64,000 bases of DNA from Cytospora piceicola. Taxonomy: Eukaryota > Ascomycota > Sordariomycetes > Diaporthales > Cytosporaceae. Location: positions 1,612,001 to 1,676,000 of the forward strand of contig JALQBC010000003.1 in the NCBI GenBank assembly GCA_023375675.1. The letters are read 5' to 3'. Shown in pieces: positions 44,173 through 55,542 of the stretch. Positions within the stretch are counted from its first letter, which is position 1; the number at the start of each line of letters is the position of its first letter. The position numbers were made by a program, and so were the translations under genes. The notes under the pieces are model-generated. The model had not been told where the DNA came from, did not search any database, and saw only the letters and a list, made by a program, of their open reading frames with translations.

Positions 44173-45123
44173 ATGGCAAAAACCAGGCGAGTTACTAAAG
44201 GCGAAACGCTGCAGCGTTCCATCAAGCTCGTTACCGAGCAACACATCATGTACGTCTACGTCGGTCCAGTCTTCATGGGCTTGCTTGAAGTTGTAGCTGA
44301 CACGGTGACTTAGCGACAAGCCTGCCATGCAGGAGGGCTTTCCGATGCGCAAATGGAGCGTTAAGATTTTCATCGTCGATCAACAGGGAAGGGAGCACCC
44401 TGCGAACTGCTTCCAGAAGGTCGTCTACACCCTACACCCATCTTTTGCCAACCACATCCAGAGTAAGTTCACTAATGTGCCGACGTCTTATCCTCATGGG
44501 ATGCTAACGCTTTGCAGCTTTCACCGAGGCTCCATTCATTTGCGAGAATGAGGGATGGGGTGAGTTTGAGATGACGATCGAAATGTACTACACCGACAAG
44601 AGCGGCCGATGCATTGTTCAGCACGATCTTAACTTCCAGCAAAACAAGTACGACACCATTCGCGAGGTTTCCTTCAAGAATCCGAGTCAAGCCCTCCAGG
44701 GTCTCCTACGCGAAACTGGCCCTCTGCCCTCGGACGATGATCGCAAGCGCAAGGTGGATGGCCTTAGCAAGAACAAGAAGAAGCCCTTCGATGTTGAGAA
44801 GATGGCGGACGCCCTTACTCGTCTGGAGGAGGACGATTTGCTCCAGGTCATTCAGATGATCCATGATCACAAGTCGGATGATACTTACATCCAGAACAAC
44901 ATCGATGGTACGTGCCAGATCTTGCTGAAGAAACGTATGAAGGTGATCGCTAACTCGCTTGATTGGCAGCTGGTGAATTCTCTGTGGACCTGTTCACTCT
45001 TCCCGATAACCTCGGAAAGATGATCTGGGACTACCTGGTAAGTGATTCCTGGAGATGCTCCTACCTGTCTGGCGCATTCTGACAGTTTGGACACAGATCA
45101 AGCAGAGGGTCATCGACGGATAG
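44173..45123 (+). CDS. taf14: TAF14-like protein (YEATS plus ET domain)
   Basis: Acyl-lysine reader shared by TFIID, TFIIF and several chromatin complexes in yeast. Five exons, 44173-44249, 44314-44462, 44518-44907, 44970-45037 and 45097-45123, give 236 residues, close to yeast Taf14 (244). The YEATS domain spans about 12-130: SIKLVTEQHI, FPMRKWSVKIFIVD, VVYTLHPSFANHIQTFTEAPF, the reader motif GWGEF at 88-92, and HDLNF. The C-terminal ET domain (FDVEKMADALTRLEEDDLLQVIQMI... FTLPDNLGKMIWDYL, about 166-230) separates TAF14 from the other YEATS proteins, Yaf9 and Sas5. The last exon has only nine codons including the stop. All introns are GT-AG with CTAAC-like branches. Confidence 0.92.
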
Positions 45124-47509
45124 TGGCTTCGATACTTTGATGCCTTGGTACGCATCGGACTTTCCTGGTCGACATCACATCGCATCGCATCGCATCGCGT
45201 GGCGCATTCGGAAATCTCGTCCCCCCACCTCGCGCTCGCCTGAGTTTGAGTCAAGATACAAAGTACCTTGACTTCATGCCATGAGGACTGGTTCGGCTTT
45301 CTGGTGGTCACGTAAGAGGCCACAAACAAGACCTGTTCATTCTCATTCGCGACCAGTCAAGCTTTTACTTTTGAATTTGCGAGTATTTTGCCGGAAGCCC
45401 GATGTTTCCACTGTTGAGCATTACTGGGGATGGCCAGGGATGCCTTTTACGATGCTCTTACGATGCTCTTCACCGAAACCACGAGAAACAGGGCAAGATG
45501 CGTTGGCAACTAATACTTTGAGAGGGAAGGGGGTTGACAAAACACACGTTGTTCTGTATGATTACGAGATTTATTATGAGTGGACGCGGTGGACAGGTCA
45601 TAAGTGTGACTTGATACCCAAGGGGCTACGGCAGGTTATGATTGATCACGGAAACCAAAAGGGCTGCTGGCTGCGTTTGCGCAAAGAACACTGCACCTGT
45701 ATGATGAGCAATTAGGACTTGCGAAATGAAAAGGGAATGGCTCATATTGAGGAACGGTCACTGGACTCGTGACGTGCTTTGTCCTCTATAGGTCGTGAGG
45801 TGGTTGGCTGTGAACACCGTGAGCCATCGCTTACCATAAGTACCTACCTAGGTACCTAGGTAACGTGAGTACCCATGTACCAACGCCAGACCGCCATACA
45901 CCGAGTGTGGCAATCTGTCGGCCTGGCTGCCTGGCCACTCCTTGTCTTATCACGATAGCATAAGGCAAGCCGCACCAGAGACACCTGGGCGGCCCAAACA
46001 GCCATGCCCATCCTGGAAGATAAATGCATATACTTGAGTGTTCCGGAGACTACCACCGGATCCGGTAGATAGTGTTGCACCGACATCGTGGAACCTGTCA
46101 GCTCACGTCCCACGAAATGCGCAGAGAAGTAATTCATGTGGCCCTAGTAGCGGTAGTCCTACAACGCCCCAGCGGAGGCTTGGTCAACCGTTTCAGCCTC
46201 TGGTCGATCTTATGCACCATGTATGTATGTGGCTGCTGACATCTTTTTACTAAAGTACCCTGAAGACAAATGCAATAGCTTACGTCCGTATGTACATATC
46301 GACGGCCCCAGCTTGCGTGCCACCTGACATATGGCAGCTGTGGTGTATCAGAAAAAGGCAGGTAACAGAGATAGAAACGGTGAGCTTCTTCTTTGAGACT
46401 TCGCCAGTTATTATACGGTAGTTTGCTGCGTCTTATCAACAGGGGTGTCGCTCGGTTGAGGCCGAGATGCCGATGGGTGGTGATGATCGGTATGGCGTCT
46501 TGTAGTTTATAAGTGCATACTGTACATATGTGTAAGCGAACTTGTGGATCGTCGTTGACTAGTTTGAACAAAGGCCTAAGCTGAGCTGTGTTGGGTCTCG
46601 GACTTCTTGCTCGAATTGTTTCCTCACATGTAACTCATTCCTGGTACCGTACTTAGTATGTAAGCATGTTTTTTTTGGGTGGGGGGAGGGGGGAGACAAA
46701 GTAATCCGGGGAGCGAGTACTATACCGCAGGGATGATAGAGAAGGTACTCCGCACATACAATTACACCAGGAAGGTACAACAGGCCTGACAGGGTACGTA
46801 CCTGCTTCAGCTTCAATGTCCCGAGGTCCAAGCAGACGTCGTTTTAGTGACATGTCATCTCGGCCGAGCATACTGGGAGCCACTCGTATCGTTACATTAC
46901 CCCTCTAAAAGTCTCGGGCTCTTCCAAGGTTCATTGTCCCTGTTGCCTCCCGTCTTATCATATCAGAAACAATTCAAATGTCTAGCATCTTCAGAGTCGC
47001 AAGTCGTATTGAGTCGAGTCGTTTCCAGAGAAGGCTACCTGGCATCCGGCTATCGCTTATTGTACCAAAGAACATTGAAAGCCCCGATAACAAGTAACAG
47101 CCTTGGACGGGCAAGGGGGACGACGGCTACGCAACGACAAAGTCTCGTGTATCTATCGCCCCATCTGCTTTTCGTTCGACCCCGCAGTACTGGGTAACTA
47201 GCAAGTAACATTTGAAGCTAGACCCCAGGCCCACGACCAGGACCAGGATCTAGCTGCCACAGCCAGAGGAAAGAGGTGTTGGAGACTCGGGGCAGCCAAA
47301 GCTTGTTATAACCCAGGCGTTCCCCCACTCCGTTGAAGCTCTTCCTCGCCAAACCGCCGCAAGCCGAGCTGCCGACGAAGACCGCTTGCCAGCGCCAGAG
47401 GAGAGCCCCTTCAAGCCGCGCCTATTGACCGCGCGAACCCTTCGATAAACGAATCCAACCTTCTATCTCAGTGGCTTGGTCTTTGTGGCCCTGAGGCCAT
47501 CGCCATTTG
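45124..47509. other. Intergenic region upstream of the Zn2Cys6 gene
   Basis: About 2.4 kb. It holds a short ATCGC run (45178-45197) and two overlapping TACCTAGGTA palindromes (45845-45862). The 144-codon frame at 45281-45715 and the 145-codon minus frame at 46134-46571 lack coding bias and are not called. The segment 47220-47509 is probably the leader of the regulator. Confidence 0.5.
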
Positions 47510-50500
47510 ATGGCTCAGGCCCAGGCCCAGTACGGCGGCGCTGACCCTGCTCAGTCTTCGCCGACCGCACCCGTTGCCGGCTCGTCTTCCGGCCAACGGT
47601 CCAATTCTATTTCGGACCCTTCTTCCTCGCAGCAAGCCCAGAACGCTCAGCATAAGCGGGTCTATCAGGCGTGTATCCCATGTCGTCGCCGCAAAGTCCG
47701 CTGTGACCTTGGCAGCGTCGACAACCCCCATGACCCGCCTTGCGTGCGCTGCCGTCGTGAGTCCAAGGAGTGCTTCTTCAGCGCCACACGACGCAAGAGG
47801 AAGACCGAGGATGGCGTCGAGGTCGAGGATGAGTATATCATCCGGAATGGACGCAAACGACCACACACCGAGGCATCGCCCCCGCCGCCACTGCCGGCGG
47901 CGGATCGAGGGTTGTACACAGACGTACCCTTGACCCCCGGTGGTTCTCTAGGCCGTACCCAGCCGCTGCGGCGACCTGGTGCCGGCGAACATACCCGCTC
48001 AGACTCGAGAAGCAGTATCACTGCGTCTAGAGGCCGGAGTGCTACCGAATTTCCAGCTGATGAACCCAACACGCCTCTCGAGAACTACGAGGCTCGAACG
48101 GTAATGAGAAAGGAAGTCTACGGCCCACATGATGCCCTGGATCTGTTGTACAAGGCTGCCACCGATAACAAGCATGACGCCGTCGGGCACTCGCATACTC
48201 TGAACCCGCAGACTGCTGGTCTCCCGCCTCCTTCGCTAAACGCAACCCTACCACGGGCTAATGATGGGTTCATGTATGCTCAAAGTGCTGCCGGCCACCG
48301 CGCTCAGGCGTATGCCCCAATCGACCCTCAACTCACAAAGGCAGCGGCCAAAGCGGATCCCGCGCCGCCGGTCCATGACGATGCCCTCAAAGCATGGGCC
48401 AGGTTCCGCTTCGTCAGAGCTGGATGGTTCACTGCCCAGGAAGCTATTGACTATATTGATTAGTATGCAGTTAACCGCGCCCCCCCCCCCCGAACCTTCT
48501 TCCACCTGCGCCAATCAATTGTGCTGAGATGGCATGCTAACATTGCTTAGTTACTACAAATTTCTGTCACCACTTACGCCTATATCGCCGCCGACCTTCA
48601 CGGATCCATCCACTCATTTAACCCTCTTGACCGAGGAGCCAATCCTTGCTGTTACTCTTCTGACCATAGCCTCCCGATACCGCAAACTGCCTGGCACAGG
48701 GGGCCTATGTCGGGCTAATGCCATCCACGAACAATTATGGACGTACCTACGTGGCATGATTGAACGAGTGATCTGGGGTCAGGAAGCCTTCGGTGGAGGC
48801 TTCTGTGGTTCAGGCGCCGACGAGAACCAGTCTTCAAGCACAGCTCCCTGGCGTGGCCTCAGAAAAGGAAGCCTGCGGACACTGGGAACCATAGAATCAT
48901 TGATGATTTTGACAGAGTGGCATCCTAGGGCGTTACATTTTCCTCCGTCAGAAGTTGTTGACGAGCTTATGATCCCCGCATATGATTCCGGACCGTCAGC
49001 TAATGAAACAGACGGAACCGCCAACCCCGCCGTCGGTGTGGGTGGGAGAAGGGTTGAAAGCTGGCTTGAACCCGCATGGAGAAGCGATCGTATGTGCTGG
49101 ATGTTGCTGACGGCTGCGATGGGTCTTGGCTATGAGTTAGGAGTCTTCGATAACATCGAGGAGCTTCTCGAGACAGGAGCCATTTCTCGCCCAGAGTATG
49201 AAGAGGAGTCTTACCGGCTGCGAGCGCATCGCATCAAACGACTTGTCCTTGTTTACCTAAGTCAACTTGCTGGGCGCCTCGGCTGGACCAACATGGTCCC
49301 TGAGATCCTGCGTAAGCAAGCTTCACTCAATCGTCCGTCGTCGGTCGAGGGCACGACTCCTGGGACGAATATCTCGCTTGTGTCATTCAATTACATCCCT
49401 GACCTGGAGTTGGATGATCAATGCATACAATGCTGGGCGGGCATCAGCAATGCTATGCACACAGGCAACGAGAAACTCTTCAGGTCTCGCAAGCACACGA
49501 CCGACATCATCCAAAGTGGAAGATACATTGAACTGCTGAAGGAGTTCCAGCCTATGTTGCAGAGCTGGTGGGTACAGTTTGAGCGCTTCCGGCTACCCCC
49601 CTACATCCGCCACATTCTCACCATTGAGTATGAATATGTTCGGATTTACGTGAACTCGCTGTCACTGCAAGCAGTTGTGGAGCGCTGCGCCAATTTCGCC
49701 TCTGGCACCTCAGCTACGGCCCCTGACAACACTGGATCGTTGACGTCCGGTCTTCAGCTTAGCCCGAAGACGCAGGATATCTTCGGCAAAATGCCGATTG
49801 GAAACATCGGCGGCGTCAGTGCGGATGACCAGGTGTATATCAGGGAGGTGGTTGAGGGGAGCCGCAATCTCCTACGGACTGTCGTCGAAGGCCTGCTTCC
49901 CGATGACTATCTGAAGCATGCTCCTGTGCGGACGTACTTCCGGATTATCAGCGGTGCCATGTTCCTACTGAAGACGTTTGCACTAGGTGCCACGAGACAC
50001 GATGTGGAGGTTTCGATCGGTCTGATGGACAGCACGGTCAAGGCTCTTCGTACCTGTGTTGTCGATGATGTTCATCTCGGCATCCGTTTCGCTGATCTCT
50101 TGGAAAATCTGACTATGCGGCTCAGGAATCGGTTCATCTATGTTGCACACCCCTCGACGCAACCAGGCAGTGCGCACGTAGCGTCGTCGGATGGTAGGAG
50201 TCCTGCACCTGAGGCTGGAATGGGCGGTGGTCAGACGATCCAAATGAATTTGGCTGTCAATGGGCAAGATCATGTCGGCTGGTCCAGGATCAACGCGCCA
50301 GGTAACACCATAGCTGCCGTGACTGGGGAAGATACTGTTGCTGACGTGTTTCCAACAGAGCGCGCCGTCACCCCGGCTAACATATCCGCCATGCCGTTCG
50401 ATATGCCCAGCAACTTCCCCATACCTGGCTTCGGCGGGCCCGCGACACCAGCTGCTTCGGGCGTAGCAGCTGATAATAGCGGTTCCGCAAACAACAACGC

Positions 50501-50759
50501 CGCAGGCCTGGCAGCAAGCATGACGGCGAGCAGCAGTAATTTAGCTTCTGATATGTTCGGGACGGACGGGACGGACTGGGGTGGCGGGAGCGACATATGG
50601 TTCCTCCCAGCCGGAGCTGCGTTCTTCCAGAACATGGTGGCACCTGGGGAGAACAATGTTGCCATGTCAGCGGAGGGTGTTAACGTGGGAGGGATAGACT
50701 TGCTGGACTATATGGCCATGGACCAGTACCCTATCGATGGACATGGACCACCAATCTAG
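47510..50759 (+). CDS. Zn2Cys6 transcription factor with ARO80-type zinc cluster
   Basis: Fungal binuclear zinc cluster regulator of 1053 residues. Exons 47510-48462 and 48551-50759; the intron starts GTATGC, holds a C12 run, and ends GCTTAG. The cluster is C-x2-C-x6-C-x12-C-x2-C-x6-C with Cys at 55, 58, 65, 78, 81 and 88; the 12-residue loop [12 protein letters not shown] and the following basic RRKRK are like yeast Aro80, which controls aromatic amino acid use. The middle region (residues about 300-780) is the fungal-specific regulator domain ([52 protein letters not shown]). The tail is Ser/Gly/Asn-rich and acidic, suited to activation. The class is certain; the Aro80 function in this fungus is only inferred. 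Confidence 0.88.
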
Positions 50760-50853
50760 GTGTGCTGCTTCCGGAAGGAGCACATATGGCCATGGCATCG
50801 TCACAATAGCTTATGAGTATAACCTTTGATAATAGCATATGGATGGAATGATC

Positions 50854-51115
50854 GTGTCTAGAGGTGGCGGACATATATGCCTTTGCAAACATGCAGTTGA
50901 CTTCTCTATAGGGCGTCTTTGATCTCATGAAGCATCATGGTCAAACACTTTGTACAGGAAGGGACCTTCGTGTCGAGGGATGGTGGACATATATACCTAA
51001 GTACCTTTGCAACATGCAGTGAATCTCCCATGGGCATCTTTATTCTCATGAAGCATCATGGTCAAACACTTTGTACAGGAAGGGACCTTCGCGTCAAGGG
51101 ACATATACCTCCTCC
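50854..51115 (+). repeat. Tandem duplication of about 120 bp, two full copies plus a partial
   Basis: A unit beginning GTGTCTAGAGGTGGCGGACA at 50854 recurs at 50970 (GTGTCGAGGGATGGTGGACA) and starts a third time at 51091. Each unit includes the same 37-bp stretch beginning AGCATCATGGTCAAACACTT. The periods are 116 and 121 bp. The array starts 95 bp after the stop codon of the Zn2Cys6 gene, so it may lie in its 3' untranslated region or terminator. Confidence 0.88.
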
Positions 51116-51149
51116 CTGGAGACGGAACTATCTATGCTCTGCGCTTTGA

Positions 51150-51535
51150 AAAAATATCCGGACCAGGACTTGGTCTTGCCTTGAAATTGATATGTCCGGA
51201 TCAGGGCAAGCTCTTGCCTTCAAAACGAGACAGCCGGACCAGGACGGCTCTCGCCTTCAAAGATAGATCCTCAAGGCGAGCGCCCGCCTTCAAGACCAGA
51301 CAGAGACCAAAATAGCTCTCGCCTTCAAAACCAGATAGCTAGACTAGGATGGCTCTCGCCTTCAAGACCAGACAGCCAGATCAGGACGGCTCCCGGCTTT
51401 AAAGAATCAATAGGACCAAGCTCTCGCCTTAAGCAGACAGCTAGACCAGCATGGCTCCCGCCTTGAAAGATACTGAGGGTAAGCTCTCGCCTTAAGCAGA
51501 CAGCCAGACCAGCATGGCTTTCGTCTTTAAAGATC
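51150..51535 (+). repeat. Degenerate minisatellite, unit about 37 bp
   Basis: Roughly ten diverged copies of a unit of the form accaggAcGGCTCTCGCCTTCAaAaccagacagc. CTCTCGCCTT and its variants mark each copy. The copies differ in length (about 30-38 bp) and in bases, so the array looks old. It directly precedes a second, much cleaner array. Confidence 0.85.
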
Positions 51536-51695
51536 ACACACAACCACACCGGGACACAACCACACCGGGACACAACCACACCGGGACACAACCACACCAG
51601 GACACAACCACACCGGGACACAACCACACCGGGACACAACCACACCGGGATACGCACACAACCACACCGGGACGCATACACAACCACACCGGGGC
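51536..51695 (+). repeat. Minisatellite, unit CACAACCACACCGGGA (16 bp)
   Basis: Nine copies of the 16-bp unit, seven of them nearly perfect and the last two spaced by TACG and CGCATA. The near-identity suggests recent expansion. The array ends about 190 bp before the start of the small gene at 51882. Confidence 0.95.
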
Positions 51696-51881
51696 GGTCA
51701 AAACACTGTCTCTTGAGATAAGATGTAACAACTGTAAAGGATCCGCTTTAAAACCAAACCTAGAGCTCTTTCTTTAAAGTTTACAGCTTCAGACCTCTTC
51801 TTGCAGACTGCACCACCCACCTCCCATCACCAACAACCCACTCAAAGCCAACCTCAGTACCTCACTGCAAGAAGGTTCAAG

Positions 51882-52281
51882 ATGAATGTCTTTGATGTTT
51901 GTTTCCCCCGGCATCTCAATCAGGAGAATTGGGTATTGATGGCTAATCTAACATGTGCACCAGCCCAACTACCCCCTTTGGAAAAAGAAGGAGATGTCTC
52001 GTACCACGGACAGGATGGAGAAGATCCATGGCCAAATCAAGGCCAAGTACTCCTCCGAGCATGACAACAAGTCCAATGCCACGGACAAGACCGACGCGAA
52101 TCTCGCCACTGAGAAGTCCGCTACCAAGAAGATCTCGAAGCCTTACAAGTTGACTGAGGACGACAGCGATAGCGCTCCACCTCAGGACGATCAGACTCGC
52201 AATCTGGACGACTTCGTGAACGACTACATGGAGCAAATCGTTGATCAAGTTGTGCGTGAGGTTGAGGACGAGGCTGCCTAA
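51882..52281 (+). CDS. Small two-exon gene of unknown function, 110 residues
   Basis: Not recognised. Exons 51882-51896 and 51964-52281; the intron starts GTTTGT, has a TCTAAC branch and ends CACCAG. A five-codon first exon (MNVFD) joins PNYPLWKKKEMSRTTDRMEK. If the intron is wrong, translation could begin at MSRTTDRMEKIHG. The product is hydrophilic: a Lys-rich first half, a Thr/Ala/Asp middle (KSNATDKTDANLATEKSATK) and an acidic C-terminal helix (LDDFVNDYMEQIVDQVVREV). No signal peptide or membrane segment. Upstream there is a pyrimidine/CA-rich leader. It sits between tandem-repeat arrays. The reading is plausible but rests on the sequence signals alone. Confidence 0.5.
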
Positions 52282-54225
52282 AGGGCGACAAGACAGGCAA
52301 GGGTGACAGCTAGGCCACAACAAGCCGTGCTGGCAATTGGAACCCTTGATCGTTCTGGGAGGAGACGGATCTTTGCGATCAAGGAGCAGGTATAATGCCT
52401 ATGCTCACCATTGAGAGCCCTTCTAGAAGAGAACTAAGGAAATGGCAGCTTGATTTCCCTTGGTTGAATTGAAGAACTCCCTGAAAGCCACCAGCTCAAT
52501 AGCTAGCATGGTCTGTCACAGTGACATGGTGTAGTAGTTCAGCCTTCAAGTCACTCTGATAGTATCTTGCTGGGATAACATCCTTTCCTTCCCTACCCTA
52601 GGGTAGTCCTCTGAAAATCGCCGGATATAACATCCTATCCTACCCAAGTCTTTCAAAAATCTCCTGTTTGGAGACAGTATCCTACATGTATCCTTCCTTA
52701 GTCCTTCGAAAATCCCCTGCCTGGACATAACATCATGCTATTTCGAAAATCGCCTGTCTGGAGACACTGTCCTACATGTATCCTTAGTCCTTCAAAAATC
52801 CCATCCCTGGACATAGCTTCTTATCCTTCCCTAGTCCTTCGAAAATCGCCTATTCAGAGGCAGCTTTCTACCATTCCTAGGTCTTCAGAAGTTCGTATAG
52901 CTAGACACAACTTCCATCCTTCCTTGGTCTTCCGAAGATCGCGTATCTAGAGGCAACTTCCTACCATTCCTAGGTCCTTGGGAGTCCGTGTGGCTAGACA
53001 CAACAAACATGTGTACATAAGTTTGCTCATGGACGAACGGATGAGACCACCTTGAAGAATCTGGAGTACCCTTGTGCCTTTCTAGGACCCCAAGGACCTT
53101 AACCATCCAGGGGTGAGTCCCGGGTATATATGGGAAAGGAGACCAGCTATTCCACCATAATAGTTCCTGATGTGAATATACACTTGTAGTTACCAGACGA
53201 GTATCTTGAAACCGCCCTGCTGTGAATGGAAATTACATGTACCGAGACTTCCCATAGACTAAGCAGGATAATACTGTGAATGCAGCATGAAGATACATAC
53301 CAGACCTCCCCTAATTTACTCAGGAGTGGTCACCCCTTCAACTAGCTGGTGCATTAGGCAGCAATATACCGGGGTAAGCCGGTGAATGAAGAACAGAACA
53401 CACACTACAACGGGCGCGCGAAGGAAGACCAGGAGACCCATAATCCTCCGGGGGCGGCCGCTTCCTCTGTCCGAGCTTCCACGACGCCCCACCGCAGAAC
53501 ACGATCTTGCTATGAGAGCCTTCTCCAAAGCTGAAGATAAGACAAGGCCATCATCAGGCAAGCAGGTCATGTGGCCAGCACTAATGCAAGCCACAGAAAC
53601 TTCTCGGGGGGGTTCATTCTCGAAACAGAGCGCCATCGTCACAGGGAGGGCCGAGGAATTGACCCTGTGGGCTCCACAGCTCTTTTACCAAAACAAGAGG
53701 CGAATTTCATAGGAGAGTCGAGATTGTGCGGGTGAGTTCGTTTCTTTTGTCTCCGGTGAAGGAGCAGTTCCTCTACATCGAACATCGCCTTCGAAATAAA
53801 TCTTGCAATTCGGGGAGCCCTCAAACCCCGAGACTGGTGAGGATGGTGAAGACAGCAGGATCTCGGGAGTTCTGTCTCTCATCTTTTATAGACGAGACCA
53901 GCACTCACCGATCTAGGCCATGAAAGACACATGGGCCCACTTCAACTAGCTTGCATACTCGAGGTTGGACGACGGATAAATCCTGCATTCTAAGGCTCCC
54001 TCAGCTAGACAGCTAAGTGGATAGCACAGCCCAGCTCCTTACCAAACGTAAACAGAGGCAAGGAAGAGAACAGGCTAATGCGGCCGCTGGGGAACCTGCG
54101 TAGGATGAAGGCAGGGAGGGTTATAAATTGCAATACACACCCAGCTCGTATGTTTGGGGGAGGAGTTAGATCTCGCTGTATATACCCTTTTGCCCTCGAT
54201 ATATACTCTCCGGAGAGTACTTCTT
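52282..54225. other. Gene-free region, partly repetitive
   Basis: A degenerate array fills 52555-52995 (listed separately). The remainder up to 54225 has overlapping short frames on both strands around 53316-53712 and 53639-53923 without domain features. A decayed mobile element is possible but no terminal repeats, integrase or reverse transcriptase motifs are seen. Confidence 0.45.
52555..52995 (+). repeat. Degenerate tandem array, unit about 50-60 bp
   Basis: Around eight diverged copies of a unit built on TCCTTCGAAAATCGCCTGTC, then GGAGACA, then TCCTAC or TTCC and TATCCTT. Clear copies include 52615, 52650, 52700, 52743, 52787 and 52837; later ones drift to CTTCAGAAGTTCG and CTTCCGAAGATCG. 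The copies are read by eye, so exact borders need a repeat finder. Confidence 0.7.
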
Positions 54226-55542
54226 ATGATGGGCGTCTCAAGATATATAAACCCCCTGTTCGCCAGTTTTATTGGATATGTTGTCGCAGCCAGCTCCTCG
54301 GCCGGGTGCCAGAGCTCCAATGAAGTTGACGTGCAGACGACGTATAACGTCACTTTGGGAGAGCGCCGATATCTCCTTTGGTTTCCTGAAAACTACGAGC
54401 CCACGGAGCCAGCGCCTTTGATCCTTTCGTACCAGTACGTTTTTTCCGTGCCCACAACTCTCCATGAGTATCTTTCTGGAGATGTTCCAGAGGGCTATGC
54501 CACCCGAGATACACGCATCAAATATTCGAATCGAGGCTTACTGAAGTCGTTGAATAGTGGCGGGTCACGAGATGCTGAGAGGCAGCAGGCGTTGGATCTG
54601 CTAAGCACGTCGTACTTCAACAAGGATTACGTTGTAGTATATCCGAACGGGGTTGATGTAAGTCGTCTGTTGAGCACAAAGTTCTGGCTACCCAGGTTTC
54701 AGTGGTCTTTTGGTCCATGTTGGCCTCTTTCCCAGTCTTCATGAGCTGATATTTTGATATAACTGTCTAGGAAACGTGGGAGGGCGTGCCGGATGTCACT
54801 ACTGATGATATCGGCTTCACTTCGTCCATCCTTGACGACCTCGAAGCACAATACTGCATCGACACGGACCGAATCTACGCCACGGGTAAGAGCCAAGGCG
54901 GAGGGTTCGTGGGTGTATTGGCGTGCGACGAGGAGCTATCGACGCGCATAGCAGCGTTCTCCCCCGTCTCGGGTGCTTTTTACGTCTCTGACTACGGAGA
55001 CAAGTGCGTGCCCGAGACAGTGACGATACCTTGCAGCCCGGGACGTGACAACATACCGATTCTGGACTTCCATGGCTTGGCAGACACTACCATCAAATAC
55101 TACGGCGGCTCAAGAAAGGGAGGATGTCTGCCCACGATCCCTCACTGGGTTCAGGATTGGGCCGAGAGGGATGGCTTGGGGCTGGACAACGACACCTCGA
55201 CAGTCCCCGGGACGGATGAAGACAGCACTGCCGTCATGTATGAGTTTGGAAACGGGACAAGAAAGGGTCTCGTAACGCATATTATGGATGGATCTGTGAG
55301 TAGATTGACGTGACATGACATGACATGACATGGCGGAAGGACGGACGGACAGACCTTGGTGCCGTGCGACTCAACCTCGGGGATAGAACAAAGTGCTGAC
55401 GGGTGCTTGCATAAAGGATATTGGGCACGATTGGCCTAACACACAACCCAACAGCGATAACTCGCAATCGGGCCATGGTCCAGCCACGTTCAACGCATCG
55501 ACTCTGATCATCGACTTCTTCAACACCTATACGCTCTCATAG
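54226..55542 (+). CDS. Secreted CE1-type esterase (feruloyl/acetylxylan esterase class)
   Basis: Alpha/beta-hydrolase of the PHB-depolymerase-like/CE1 group, likely attacking ester side chains of plant polysaccharides. Exons 54226-54434, 54558-54657, 54771-55295 and 55427-adjusted 55417-55542 (fourth exon begins at 55417) give 319 residues. A signal peptide covers about 1-26 (LFASFIGYVVAASSSA). Splicing of intron 1 creates the oxyanion-hole motif LSYHGGSRDAERQ. Catalytic residues: Ser144 in GKSQGGG, Asp208 in LDFHGLADTTI and His282 in DIGHDWP. Intron 1 (123 nt) is stop-free and in frame (see findings). Intron 3 carries a TGACA microsatellite. Two adjacent Met codons start the frame; substrate choice between ferulate and acetate cannot be made here. 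Confidence 0.88.
55306..55331 (+). repeat. TGACA microsatellite within the esterase intron
   Basis: About five TGACA units (TGACGTGACATGACATGACA and on), followed by ACGGACGGAC. It lies just after the donor of the third intron of the esterase gene. Confidence 0.8.

Noticed and set aside
45281..45715. Plus-strand frame of 144 codons after TAF14
   Set aside because: Irregular composition, no bias, no domain and no splice support.
53100..53930. Possible LTR retrotransposon remnant
   Set aside because: A TATA-like GGGTATATATGGG and scattered frames suggested it, but I found no terminal repeats, primer-binding site or enzyme motifs.
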